Shown here piece by piece: positions 8,955 to 17,313 of a stretch of 64,000 bases of DNA. Below the pieces are notes generated by a model. The model ran no database searches. It saw only the letters and a program-made list of their open reading frames with translations, and had not been told where the DNA came from. Numbering within the stretch: the stretch's first letter is position 1; each line of letters starts with the position of its first letter. The translations under genes and the position numbers were made by a program. Source of the stretch: Deltaproteobacteria bacterium (GTDB lineage Bacteria; Myxococcota_A; Polyangia; Polyangiales; JADJMO01); NCBI GenBank assembly GCA_016182965.1, contig JACPFM010000009.1, positions 62,001 through 126,000 of the forward strand, written 5' to 3'.

Positions 8955-10486
8955 CCGAGGAGAAGCGACGTTCGAGTTTCGATGATCGCGGACTCCGCGA
9001 CACTCTCGCCGAGCTACAAGAAGAAGTGCGTGCGTTGTATCTGGGTGATGCCGTTCCATGGGTCTTGGGATACAGCGGCGGGAAGGATTCCACCGCGACG
9101 CTGCAGCTCGTGTGGACGGCCATCGCCGAGCTGCCCCCCGCGCAACGGACGAAACCTATTCACGTGATCAGCACGGATACGTTGGTCGAGAACCCGATTG
9201 TTGCCGCGTGGGTGTCTCGTTCCCTCGAAACGATGCGCACCGCTGCTGAGTCCGCGGGAATTCCGATCGTTCCGCATAGGCTCACGCCCGCCGTCGAGGA
9301 CACCTTCTGGGTGAACTTGATCGGCCGCGGGTATCCGTCGCCGCGACCGAAGTTCCGTTGGTGCACGGAGCGCCTCAAGATCAAGCCGTCGAATACCTTC
9401 ATCAGCCAGGTCGTTCGCGAGAGCGGCGAGTGCATCCTCGTCCTCGGTATCCGCAAGACAGAGAGCCAAGCGCGGGCGCGCTCGATGGAACGGGCAGAGA
9501 AGAACCGTGTGCGGGATCGCCTCAGTCCGAACGCGAGTCTGCCAAACTCGCTGATCTACAGCCCAATCGAATCGTGGACGAACGACGACGTCTGGATGTT
9601 CCTAATGCAGGTCGGGAACCCGTGGGGGTACCCGAACAAGGACCTGCTGACGATGTACCAAGGCGCGTCCGCCGACGGCGAGTGCCCGCTAGTCGTCGAC
9701 AACACCACGCCGAGTTGCGGCGACAGCCGATTTGGCTGTTGGGTGTGCACGCTCGTCGAGCGCGACAAGTCGATGCACGCGATGATTCAGAACGACGAAG
9801 AAAAGGAGTGGATGCTTCCGCTTCTCGAGCTGCGCAACGCTCTCGACGAAGACGATCGCGACAAGCGCGATTTTCGCCGGATGAACGGCCTCGTGCAGCT
9901 CTTTCATCGTCGTCCAATTCCGGGCCCGTACACGCAGGCCGCGCGCGAGGACTGGTTGCGGCGCCTCCTCGAAACGCAACGTTGGGTTCGCGAAAACGGA
10001 CCTGAGCATGTGCGCGACATCGAGCTCGTCTCCATCGCCGAGCTTCAAGAAATTCGCCGCATGTGGGTGGTCGAGAAACACGAGATCGAAGACAACCTCC
10101 CGCGCATCTATGTTGCCGCGATGGGCGAGGACTATCCAGGCGCGAGTCTCGACGACAACCCCTTGTTCGGTGCCGAAGAAATGGCGCTGCTGCGCCAAGC
10201 ATGCGATGGCGACACGCTCCGCTTCGAGCTCGCACGCGAACTCCTGCACGTCGAGCATAGACATCGTTCGATGGCGCGACGCGCGGGTCTGTACGGCGAT
10301 CTCGAAGCCGCAATCCGGCGTCACTTCTACACGAGCGAGGAGGACGCGACAGCACGCGCGCTTAGCAAGCACGATGCGCTCGAGAGGATCGAGAAGGCAC
10401 TGAACGAGAAGGACGCGACGGAGCTGCAGATGTCACTCCTTCCTGCCACGTGGCCGCGGGCCAGCGACCCGAAGGACCTCTCATGA
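8951..10486 (+). CDS. dndC: DndC, PAPS reductase-like sulfur transferase
   Basis: A 511-aa protein of the adenosine 5'-phosphosulfate reductase superfamily that carries sulfur to the DNA backbone. The nucleotide-binding P-loop motif SGGKDS is at 42-47. Cysteines that could bind an iron-sulfur cluster are C138, C245, C256, C263 and C266 (the SCGDSRFGCWVC stretch). The length matches DndC. Translational coupling to dndB (ATGA overlap at 8951) and to dndD (ATGA overlap at 10483) shows a single operon. All family landmarks look intact. Confidence 0.93.
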   Translation: MTEEKRRSSFDDRGLRDTLAELQEEVRALYLGDAVPWVLGYSGGKDSTATLQLVWTAIAELPPAQRTKPIHVISTDTLVENPIVAAWVSRSLETMRTAAESAGIPIVPHRLTPAVEDTFWVNLIGRGYPSPRPKFRWCTERLKIKPSNTFISQVVRESGECILVLGIRKTESQARARSMERAEKNRVRDRLSPNASLPNSLIYSPIESWTNDDVWMFLMQVGNPWGYPNKDLLTMYQGASADGECPLVVDNTTPSCGDSRFGCWVCTLVERDKSMHAMIQNDEEKEWMLPLLELRNALDEDDRDKRDFRRMNGLVQLFHRRPIPGPYTQAAREDWLRRLLETQRWVRENGPEHVRDIELVSIAELQEIRRMWVVEKHEIEDNLPRIYVAAMGEDYPGASLDDNPLFGAEEMALLRQACDGDTLRFELARELLHVEHRHRSMARRAGLYGDLEAAIRRHFYTSEEDATARALSKHDALERIEKALNEKDATELQMSLLPATWPRASDPKDLS

Positions 10487-12465
10487 TCGTCGAGCAGCTC
10501 GTTCTCCAGAACTTCGGCGTGTACGGCGGCAGGCAGGTCATCGATCTCGCTCCACCGTCGCGGCAACGCCCGATCACTCTCTTCGGTGGCTACAACGGCG
10601 GCGGAAAGACGACGCTGCTCGACGCGCTGCAACTCGCAATGTACGGCAAGCTCGCTCGCTGTTCGAACCGCGGCGATCTCGCATATGATGACTTCCTGCG
10701 CCGCTCGATTCATTGGGGCGCCGACGCGACGGACGGGGCCGCGCTGGAGCTTCAGATCCGCCGCGTAATCGAGGGGCGATCGCACGTCTTCCGCGTGCAT
10801 CGCTCCTGGGGCGTTCGGGCCGGTGGCGTGCGCGAACGCGTTGAAGTGTTCCGAAATGGCGAGTTCGATTCCGTTCTCACCGAGCAGTGGGGAGAGCAGG
10901 TTGACGAACTGCTGCCGGTTCGCCTCTCGAACTTCTTCTTCTTCGATGGCGAGAAGATCGAGGCTCTCGCCGACTTGGGGCGCTCGACGGAGGTTCTGAC
11001 CACGGCGATCAGTTCCTTGCTGGGCCTCGACCTCGTCGATCAACTCGCCGTCGATCTGACCGTTCTTGAGCGGCGCAAGCGCGCTGAGCAGAAGGGTGGC
11101 GACTCCGAACGCGCGGCAGTCGATGCCGCGAAGGCGGAGATCGACCGTCTGGCTGCGCGACGAGCGGACCTTACTGTTGATCGGGCGGCAGCTCAAAACG
11201 CGCTCGACTTCGCCGAGAAGAAGCTACGCGAGGCCGAGGAACGCTACCGTCTATCCGGCGGCGACGCATACGAACGACGCGTCGAGCTCGAAGCCGCGCG
11301 AAAGGCGTGCATCGAGCAGCTGCAACGCGCGGAGGAACAGCTGCGCGAACTCGCGGCGGAGGCGGCTCCATTGCTGATGGTTCGCAACGCCCTCGGCATC
11401 GTCGCCTCGCAAGCGGACGCCGAGGAGAAGGCGAACGTGACCAAAAGCCTCCTCGATGTGCTTGCCGAACGCGACAAGGGCACTCTTGCGGCGGCACGCA
11501 AGGCGAAGCCGCCGAAAGCGCTACTCGAAGAGCTCGAGCGATTCCTTGCTGCTGATCGGAAGCAGCGCACGGCGGCCTCGCGGAAGCTCGGACCGGGGGT
11601 CGGGTTGTCGGCCGAGGGGCGCGAGGAGCTCAAGCTGCTGCGATCGATGCTCGAGACGGAGGTGCCAGCATCGGTGCGCAAAGTGCTGAAGCAGCACGAT
11701 GAGCTGCAGGCGAAGCTCGCAAAGCTCGATCGGAAGCTGGCGAGCGCTCCCGATCGCGACGCGATCAATCGGCTCTTCGAGGCGCGAAACAGCGGCATCG
11801 AGGGTGCCGCGCGCGCCCAGCAAAAACTGAACGCGATCGATGCCGAACTGCAGCAGGTCACGCGCGAACACGACGCGAAGTGGAGCTCGTTCGCGCGCAC
11901 GATGCAGGACGTCGTGCACGAGGGCTTCGAACGCGAGGCGACGTCGCGGATCATTAGCCATTCAGGAACTGTCCGGCAGAGCCTGCAGCAATTCCGCGGC
12001 ACGGTCGTCCAACGTCACGTGCGCCGGATCGAGGCCCTCGTTCTCGAGAGCTTCCGTCAGCTGCTGCGGAAGCAGGCGCTCGTTTCAGACCTTAAGATCG
12101 ATCCGGTGACCTTTGTGCTGTCACTCTATGGGGTCGACGGCCGCCAGCTCTCTCCGGAGCGTCTCTCTGCGGGCGAACGTCAGCTGCTCGCGGTCTCGAT
12201 CATCTGGGGACTCGCGCGCGCGTCGGGTCGTTCGCTTCCCGCAGTGATCGACACGCCACTCGGCCGGTTGGATTCGCATCACAGGAGCCATCTGGTCCAG
12301 CGATACTTCCCGTTCGCAAGCCACCAGGTGCTCCTGCTCTCGACCGATGAAGAAATCGACGAGCGCTACTACGAGAAGCTCAAGCCGGCGATTGGCCGTT
12401 CGTATCACCTGGCCTCCGATGCGAAGACCGGTGTCACTCGCATCGAGTCCGGTTACTTTTGGTGA
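10483..12465 (+). CDS. dndD: DndD, SMC-like ATPase of phosphorothioation
   Basis: A 660-aa ATPase with Walker A (GGYNGGGKTT, residues 35-44), FFFFDGEKIE, long coiled-coil arms (about 190-300 and 390-470), the ABC signature SAGERQLLAV and Walker B VIDTPLGRL. In the Dnd pathway it provides ATPase activity, probably for DNA structural change or nicking during sulfur insertion. I chose ATG 10483 because the preceding gene ends there with an ATGA overlap; a start at 10450 would give an unusual N-terminal extension. Unlike the paralogue at 3943 it shows no CxC pair in the hinge. Confidence 0.93.
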   Translation: MIVEQLVLQNFGVYGGRQVIDLAPPSRQRPITLFGGYNGGGKTTLLDALQLAMYGKLARCSNRGDLAYDDFLRRSIHWGADATDGAALELQIRRVIEGRSHVFRVHRSWGVRAGGVRERVEVFRNGEFDSVLTEQWGEQVDELLPVRLSNFFFFDGEKIEALADLGRSTEVLTTAISSLLGLDLVDQLAVDLTVLERRKRAEQKGGDSERAAVDAAKAEIDRLAARRADLTVDRAAAQNALDFAEKKLREAEERYRLSGGDAYERRVELEAARKACIEQLQRAEEQLRELAAEAAPLLMVRNALGIVASQADAEEKANVTKSLLDVLAERDKGTLAAARKAKPPKALLEELERFLAADRKQRTAASRKLGPGVGLSAEGREELKLLRSMLETEVPASVRKVLKQHDELQAKLAKLDRKLASAPDRDAINRLFEARNSGIEGAARAQQKLNAIDAELQQVTREHDAKWSSFARTMQDVVHEGFEREATSRIISHSGTVRQSLQQFRGTVVQRHVRRIEALVLESFRQLLRKQALVSDLKIDPVTFVLSLYGVDGRQLSPERLSAGERQLLAVSIIWGLARASGRSLPAVIDTPLGRLDSHHRSHLVQRYFPFASHQVLLLSTDEEIDERYYEKLKPAIGRSYHLASDAKTGVTRIESGYFW

Positions 12466-12473
12466 GGCTAACG

Positions 12474-12881
12474 ATGGCGATCGAAACGATCAGACTCTCG
12501 CAGCAGGCACGTGACCAACTGCTTCGGCTCAAGCGTTCGACGGGGATCAAGAACTGGAACGTCCTGTGTCGCTGGGCATTCTGCACCTCCATCGCGGAGA
12601 CGTCGAAGCCGACGACGACGAAGATCCCGGCCGACAGCGAAGTCGAGATGACGTGGAAAGTGTTCGGCGGGCAGCACCACGAGGTGTACCTAGCGCTGCT
12701 CAAGGCGCGTTGCAGTCAGGATGGGCTTTCCCTGTCCGACGACGTGCTCGCCACGCAATTTCGCGTTCATCTCCATCGAGGTATCGGTTACCTCTTCGCC
12801 GACCGCCGCATCCGTGACGTCGGCGGCCTGTTCAAGCGCCTGCCCTCCATGCGAGGCTCCACGGAGGAGCGGGATGGCTAG
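12474..12881 (+). CDS. dndE: DndE, DNA-binding small subunit
   Basis: A 135-aa protein starting at ATG 12474, 8 bp after the dndD stop. The N-terminus (IRLSQQARDQLLRLKRSTG) resembles the ribbon-helix-helix-like start of DndE, which forms a complex that binds nicked double-stranded DNA. The central Gly-Gly loop region and the basic tail (RDVGGLFKRLPS) fit the family, which is usually 110-135 aa. Its stop overlaps the start of the HARE-HTH gene, so the two are coupled. Confidence 0.85.
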   Translation: MAIETIRLSQQARDQLLRLKRSTGIKNWNVLCRWAFCTSIAETSKPTTTKIPADSEVEMTWKVFGGQHHEVYLALLKARCSQDGLSLSDDVLATQFRVHLHRGIGYLFADRRIRDVGGLFKRLPSMRGSTEERDG

Positions 12882-13113
12882 GCAGACGATCCTCGATGCC
12901 GTGATCGACGTGTTGCGAGCACCAAAGGCGCCGAAGTCGGCTGCCGAGATCCATGCCGCGATCGTCGACCGCGGGCTCTACGACTTCAAGGCGAAGGACG
13001 CGATTGGGGTCATTCGCTCGGCCATTCGCAAGCACCTTCGGTCGCACGGAGGGGCCGGACAGCCACCGAGCCGAGTCACCGCCGTGGATCGCGATCGCTA
13101 CACGGCATCCTGA
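12874..13113 (+). CDS. HARE-HTH domain protein coupled to dndE
   Basis: A 79-aa single-domain protein starting at ATG 12874, inside the end of dndE. It carries a HARE-HTH-like winged-helix signature: ILDAVIDVLRAPKAPKSAAE, then IHAAIVDRGLY and AIRSAIRKHLR. HARE-HTH domains are known in restriction-modification and chromatin proteins and have been proposed to sense modified or single-stranded DNA. Its tight coupling to dndE suggests that it binds the same DNA or reads the phosphorothioate mark; this is inference. The gene ends by overlapping the 3' end of the convergent methyltransferase gene by 16 bp. Confidence 0.7.
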   Translation: MARQTILDAVIDVLRAPKAPKSAAEIHAAIVDRGLYDFKAKDAIGVIRSAIRKHLRSHGGAGQPPSRVTAVDRDRYTAS

Positions 13114-14558
13114 GTGACACGGACGACGCGGTGTCCGCGCAATCGCATACCTCTATCACGCAGCACCTGCTCCCAGCCGTTCCGCGTTCCGATTCTCTCG
13201 GGCGCCGCGTACAGCCCGAATCGTTCCTCCTGCTCCGAGAGTCGCTGGAACTTCTTGCGTTGCGCATACTCCGCGCCCACGAACTCTTCCTTGTGGTGGA
13301 GGATTGGTGGGTTTGGCGAACAGGAGTAGTCGCGGACATCCAGCCGAAACGTCTGCAGGGGTACGACGATCGAACGCAGCAGCGACGGATGCGGATCCTC
13401 GTCGAACTGCGGGTACACGAGGTACGAAACTTTCGGCTCGTCGCGGTGCAGCTTGACCAAGTTCGCGTCGTCAATCGCGCCGCAGTAGCCGCGCGCACAC
13501 CCCTCGTAAATTCGGAGCGGCGGCGGCAGTAGCGGCAGCGCGGACATGTGCACGTACAGCGCCGTCGGCATCAGCTTGCCCACCGGCGCATCGCGAAAAA
13601 CCGGGTCCAGCGCGCGAACGTTCCCGACCGAGAGCAACGTTGCGTCCGCGAGGTCGCATGCAGCTTGGTAGGACGTGAAGAAAGCCCGGATATCGAGCTT
13701 CAAGTCGCGCGGAAGTTGGGAGAACTTGGGGCGGCCGTCGAAGCGTGCAAGCGCGAGATAGACCAACAGGTCCTGCGTCCGGTCGTCCTGAGCGCTCTTC
13801 CACTGCTCGGTGCCGAGCGCACGCGTTACGACGGCGACCGCTCTTCTTACAGAGCCGAACACCCCATGCAGCTGTTCGGCGGCGATGCCGAGCTCCGCGT
13901 CGTCGGGCACACGGCCCCGCGCTGCCAAGAACGCGACGAGTCCATCCAGTAGCTCACGATTCGCGGCGTACTGCGCCTCGCTTCGGTCTACTCGAGGTGC
14001 CGCCGGCCGACGTTGGTATCGCGAAAAGAGGAAGCTCTGTCGCTTCGCCTCGTCGCGGAAGACGTAGAACACGCCAGGCCCGGCGGTCACCGCACGTGCC
14101 TCGAGTACGCGCTCGATCCAATCGCGTAGCTCTTGTTGGCCGTACAGCTTTTGGAATGTGCCGCAACGCGTGACATATCCGTCGGCGAACTCCTGGCTCG
14201 GGATCGCCTTTGCCTCCGCAGCAAGCCTTGCCGCAACGATCAGTACGTCGCGCGCGCACGACCACGCCGAACGCAGGGTATCCGCGCGCTCCAGCTCGTC
14301 CTCGATGACGTTGACGACGTAGCCGATGTTAACGACGTCTACCTCGCGGCGCGCGCCATCGGGGCGGTGGACTGGATCCCAGCCGGTGCAGCAAAACCCG
14401 AGGCCCTGCAACTGCCGCACGTCGCCACCGTGCCCACACCCGTAGTCCAGGAGCTCGATACCGGGCTTGATCAGATGGTCATCAAGCGCGAGCTTGATCG
14501 GTCGCGATAGTTCGCTGCGATGGAGGGCCGTTCGATGCCGTGCGATGGGCGACGTCAT
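13098..14558 (-). CDS. phosphorothioation-associated putative methyltransferase
   Basis: A 486-aa protein with the N-terminus IARHRTALHRSELSRP followed by the SAM-binding motif DYGCGHGGDVRQL at 38-50 and a GWDP loop. This is the layout of the family annotated as DNA phosphorothioation-associated putative methyltransferase. The C-terminal 250 residues are family-specific and carry YPQFDEDPHPSLL. ATG 14558 is chosen because the open frame upstream encodes a low-complexity Arg-rich tail. It is convergent with the dnd operon. Its target (DNA base or protein) is unknown. Confidence 0.82.
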   Translation of the reverse strand: MTSPIARHRTALHRSELSRPIKLALDDHLIKPGIELLDYGCGHGGDVRQLQGLGFCCTGWDPVHRPDGARREVDVVNIGYVVNVIEDELERADTLRSAWSCARDVLIVAARLAAEAKAIPSQEFADGYVTRCGTFQKLYGQQELRDWIERVLEARAVTAGPGVFYVFRDEAKRQSFLFSRYQRRPAAPRVDRSEAQYAANRELLDGLVAFLAARGRVPDDAELGIAAEQLHGVFGSVRRAVAVVTRALGTEQWKSAQDDRTQDLLVYLALARFDGRPKFSQLPRDLKLDIRAFFTSYQAACDLADATLLSVGNVRALDPVFRDAPVGKLMPTALYVHMSALPLLPPPLRIYEGCARGYCGAIDDANLVKLHRDEPKVSYLVYPQFDEDPHPSLLRSIVVPLQTFRLDVRDYSCSPNPPILHHKEEFVGAEYAQRKKFQRLSEQEERFGLYAAPERIGTRNGWEQVLRDRGMRLRGHRVVRVTQDAV

Positions 14559-14686
14559 GGTCTGACCTGGACGGGGGCGCCTCTCCTTCCCCCCGCCACC
14601 GCCGGGCGCCAAGGCCCGGCGTCGACGGCGACGCGTGCGCTTAGAACCTTCCGGCAAAACGTGAAGGGCCCGCCGCAAATGACGAA

Positions 14687-14713
14687 AGGCCCGCTCCCTT
14701 CGGGAGCGGGCCT
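14687..14713. terminator. strong hairpin terminator of the prophage late operon
   Basis: A perfect 12-bp stem with a TTC loop: left arm AGGCCCGCTCCC at 14687-14698, right arm GGGAGCGGGCCT at 14702-14713. On the - strand it is followed by TTTCGTC. It lies 20 bp past the stop of the last - strand prophage gene (14733), so it most likely ends the late transcript before the Dnd region. Confidence 0.7.
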
Positions 14714-14732
14714 GTTTGTCTCGCGAGTCCAG

Positions 14733-15071
14733 TCAGCGTCGTCGCCGGTCGTCGGAGCGACTTGGGCCGAGCGCGGCGAGCGTCTGCGCGTGCTGTGCGG
14801 TGGTCGTCGCCGCGGCGATGATGTCCCTCTCGTTTGCGTCGACGCGGAGTCCGAGGCCGTGCAATTCGACGTCATGCTTGTGGAGCTCGCGTTCGACGAC
14901 GAGCAGCCTAGCCTCGGTGGCCTTCTCGGCTTGCTCGCGTGCGGCGGACTCGCGCGCGAGATCCTTGGCGGTGCCGCGGATCATGATCGCGACGGTGATG
15001 ACGGCCGTTTGTAGGGCGAGGCCAACGCCGATGGCGGTGACGACGACCTGCGGTGTCAGGTCGACCTGCAC
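14733..15071 (-). CDS. small membrane protein, holin or spanin candidate
   Basis: A 112-aa protein with one N-terminal membrane segment (VVVTAIGVGLALQTAVITVAIMI, about residues 9-31, written here as the span only) followed by a long charged coiled-coil (about 35-80). This topology suits a spanin i-subunit or a holin-associated protein. It is the last gene of the prophage late operon, directly before the terminator, and it overlaps the small membrane gene upstream by 16 bp. The family is not recognised. Confidence 0.5.
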   Translation of the reverse strand: MQVDLTPQVVVTAIGVGLALQTAVITVAIMIRGTAKDLARESAAREQAEKATEARLLVVERELHKHDVELHGLGLRVDANERDIIAAATTTAQHAQTLAALGPSRSDDRRRR

Positions 15072-15214
15072 GAGGGCGTCCCTTCACGCCGCGCGCGGCG
15101 TAGCCTCACCTCGCGCCGGACGGCGATCAGGTCCGCGGCCGCACGTGCGAGCAGCGTGGCCGGGAAGACGAGCGCGACCGCGCACGAGAGCACGATGCCG
15201 TTGGGAATGGACAT
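15056..15214 (-). CDS. small membrane protein, holin-like
   Basis: A 52-aa peptide starting at ATG 15214. One hydrophobic segment (IVLSCAVALVFPATLLARAA) is followed by a basic cytoplasmic tail (RREVRLRRARR). Size, single membrane span and position between the lysin candidate and the other membrane gene fit a class III-type holin. It has no recognisable family signature. Confidence 0.45.
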   Translation of the reverse strand: MSIPNGIVLSCAVALVFPATLLARAAADLIAVRREVRLRRARREGTPSCRST

Positions 15215-15221
15215 GCTGGCC

Positions 15222-15989
15222 TCACTTCGATGCGAGCCCGGCTCGCGAGCGGAGCACGCTGAGCGCGGGCTCTCGCGCGGCCTCGAAAGAGTAGAGCGAT
15301 GCAGGCCGGTCCCCGTAGCGATCGAGAAAGAGCTCAAGGTCGTCCGGCTTGAACGCGCCCGGCGGCCGCGACGGGTGCTCGTGCCCGTAGGTCACACCGA
15401 TCGGCCACACGGGGCGCACGCTCTTCGGGTTCGCGGCGTGGAACTTCGCCCAGTCGTCGTCGATGCGCGGCAGGTGATACCGCGCGCCGCGGTTGTCGAT
15501 CTCGCTCCAGTACGCCTGCGGCATCCGCGCGTTCACGCGGGTCGCGAACTCGGCGAAGGGGAAGCCGGGATGGAAGTGGGGGTAGGCCCACGGTGCGTCG
15601 GCGACGAACACGTCGGGGAGCGCCTTGTCGAGCGCTTCCATGTACCGAAGCGCCGTCGCGCGCTGCCCGCGATCCCAGGGCGTCTCGGCGTCGATGATGA
15701 CGCCGTCGGCGCCCTCGTCGACGAGCTGCTTGAGGAGCGCGACCTCGGCGCGGTAGGTCCACGGCCGGGAGTAGAGCCACGGGAAGACACGCAGCCCGGC
15801 GTCGTGATAGCGGCGGACGTGTTCCTTCGCGGCCTTCGGCTGCCAGTTTCGATCGCGGGACGCGCCCTCACCGGCGCGCGGAGCGATCCACTTCGCGCCG
15901 AGCTCACCCAGGCGCGTGACGATGCGTTCGTGGCCGCCGACCGCGCCTGCGAACGCGACCCAGAACCCGAGACCCTGCGGTTCGATCAT
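15222..15989 (-). CDS. putative lysin-type glycoside hydrolase (TIM-barrel)
   Basis: A 255-aa soluble protein, likely TIM-barrel. Strand-ending acidic residues are visible in GADGVIIDAETPWD and in GFWVAFAG and FVADAPWAYP. The IDAETP and VADAPW motifs place acids at the ends of barrel strands, as in lysozyme GH25 and GH-like phage lysins. It sits between the tail fibre genes and the holin-type genes, the usual place for an endolysin. I cannot assign the family more precisely, and cell-wall cleavage is inferred from position and fold. Confidence 0.5.
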   Translation of the reverse strand: MIEPQGLGFWVAFAGAVGGHERIVTRLGELGAKWIAPRAGEGASRDRNWQPKAAKEHVRRYHDAGLRVFPWLYSRPWTYRAEVALLKQLVDEGADGVIIDAETPWDRGQRATALRYMEALDKALPDVFVADAPWAYPHFHPGFPFAEFATRVNARMPQAYWSEIDNRGARYHLPRIDDDWAKFHAANPKSVRPVWPIGVTYGHEHPSRPPGAFKPDDLELFLDRYGDRPASLYSFEAAREPALSVLRSRAGLASK

Positions 15990-16010
15990 GCGATGGACTC
16001 CGAAATGCGC

Positions 16011-16042
16011 GCGGGGCCGATCGCGCCTGCGATCGACCCCGC
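16011..16042. other. hairpin between fibre and lysin genes
   Basis: GCGGGGCCGATCGC and GCGATCGACCCCGC form a 14-bp stem with one mismatch and a GCCT loop. It lies in the 101-bp gap between the lysin candidate start (15989) and the preceding - strand gene. There is no U-tract, so it may be an mRNA-stabilising or attenuating structure rather than a terminator. Confidence 0.35.
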
Positions 16043-16090
16043 GAGGTTGAGGATGGAAGTGAAGCGCGCGCGGTCAGCGCCGCGCGGGAG

Positions 16091-16531
16091 CTACGTGCGC
16101 TGTGCGTTCACGAAGGCGCGGCCGGCGGCATCGAGCGTGAGCGCCTCGGCGGTGGTGCTCACCGCCCACACGATCCCGTTCTTGAAGACGCGCCCACGTG
16201 GAGGGAGCGGGACGGCGATGGTCCACCCCGACCAGAGGAGCGCAGGTGCGAGCGTCGGTTTGGTGCCGTCCGCGGGCAGCGCGGTCGCGTCGAAGACGTG
16301 CAGGTATCCGCTCGACTCGGAGTAGCCCGAGAGGTGAAGGAGCGTGCCTGAAGTCGCTTTGACGATGCGATGCGCGACGAAGCCGGGCGAGTCGTCCCAT
16401 GCAGGTTCGAGCGAGTCGGTTGCGACGACGACGCGCAGGTTGCCGTCGGCATCGAGGCGACACTCTTCGAGCGAGCCGTCGGGCTTTCGCGCGTGTGCGA
16501 CGAAGCGGAGAATCTCGTCGAGCCAGGCCAT
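16091..16531 (-). CDS. phage tail-associated protein, unrecognised
   Basis: A 146-aa beta-rich protein with an N-terminal helix and a C-terminal VWAVSTTAEALTLDAAG strand-turn pattern that resembles a receptor-binding or head-tail tip subunit. Its location between the fibre-like gene (4 bp after that gene's stop) and the lysin candidate supports a tail-tip role. I do not recognise the family. All residues look intact. Confidence 0.45.
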   Translation of the reverse strand: MAWLDEILRFVAHARKPDGSLEECRLDADGNLRVVVATDSLEPAWDDSPGFVAHRIVKATSGTLLHLSGYSESSGYLHVFDATALPADGTKPTLAPALLWSGWTIAVPLPPRGRVFKNGIVWAVSTTAEALTLDAAGRAFVNAQRT

Positions 16532-16534
16532 CGG

Positions 16535-17293
16535 TCAGAACCGCACGAGCTCGGCGAGGAGCGTCGCCGGACCCCAGATCTGGGTCTTGGTGGAAGTACC
16601 CGAGGATTGGAACTGCACCTTGACGGCGACGTCGCCGGACGCCGCGAGCTGGTGGAGCCCCGCGACGGTGCGCGGCTGAAAGCCGGCCGACGCGAACATC
16701 CCGAAGATCATCTCGGGGAGCTCGGTGACGCCGCCTGCGCCATCGATGACCAAGACGCGGTAGATCCCCGCGCCCCCCTCGACGCGGAAGTCGCCGTTGA
16801 GGTGAATGCGTACGCGCTCACCCGCAGCAGCGCCTCGCAGCGTGACGGCGAGGCCGGCGTCGGTCCACGTGTTGTTCGTCGTCTCGAGCGGCGGGATGAA
16901 GAACGGGTTGTAGGCGTGGAACGCGCGCTCGATGCGTCCGCGTCGCGCGCCGTCGACGTGTCGCCAGACGCCGCCGCCGAGAGTCGGCTTGACGGCCCAC
17001 GGCAGATCCTCGCCGTCGCTGCTCGTCGCGTCGTACCAGTAGAGTCCGGAGGCGACGACCCAGCGCACGTCGAACGGCTGCATCAGGGCGACGGCGCGGA
17101 GCGCGACGAAGTCGTCGACGCGTCGGACGCGTCGGACGCCGAGCGAGAGCGTCTCCTCGGCGAGGAAGGCGGTGCGATCGGCGAGCTGCTGATAGGGGAG
17201 CTCGAAGTTTGCGCCACTCGCCTCGTCGCCGTCGACGGGGACGCGCACGACGGGCGGGAACTTGGTCTTGTCGTCGAGGAGATCTTTGGGCAT
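16535..17293 (-). CDS. tail fibre/baseplate-associated protein
   Basis: A 252-aa protein, beta-rich in its C-terminal half (LNGDFRVEGGAGIYRVLVID, then FQPRTVAGLHQLAASGDV). It follows the gp48-like tail protein 20 bp downstream and precedes the 146-aa tail protein. This position is the usual one for fibre or receptor-binding genes in Mu-like phages. No known fibre repeat is visible, so the role rests on context. Confidence 0.45.
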   Translation of the reverse strand: MPKDLLDDKTKFPPVVRVPVDGDEASGANFELPYQQLADRTAFLAEETLSLGVRRVRRVDDFVALRAVALMQPFDVRWVVASGLYWYDATSSDGEDLPWAVKPTLGGGVWRHVDGARRGRIERAFHAYNPFFIPPLETTNNTWTDAGLAVTLRGAAAGERVRIHLNGDFRVEGGAGIYRVLVIDGAGGVTELPEMIFGMFASAGFQPRTVAGLHQLAASGDVAVKVQFQSSGTSTKTQIWGPATLLAELVRF

Positions 17294-17313
17294 GACGAGG
17301 CGACGCTCCCGAA

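Noticed and set aside
15156..16325. Long + strand open frame (about 390 aa) across the lysin candidate
   Set aside because: It mirrors - strand genes with good protein patterns; the + strand product is Arg/Gly-rich with no motifs, as expected for an antisense shadow in GC-rich DNA.
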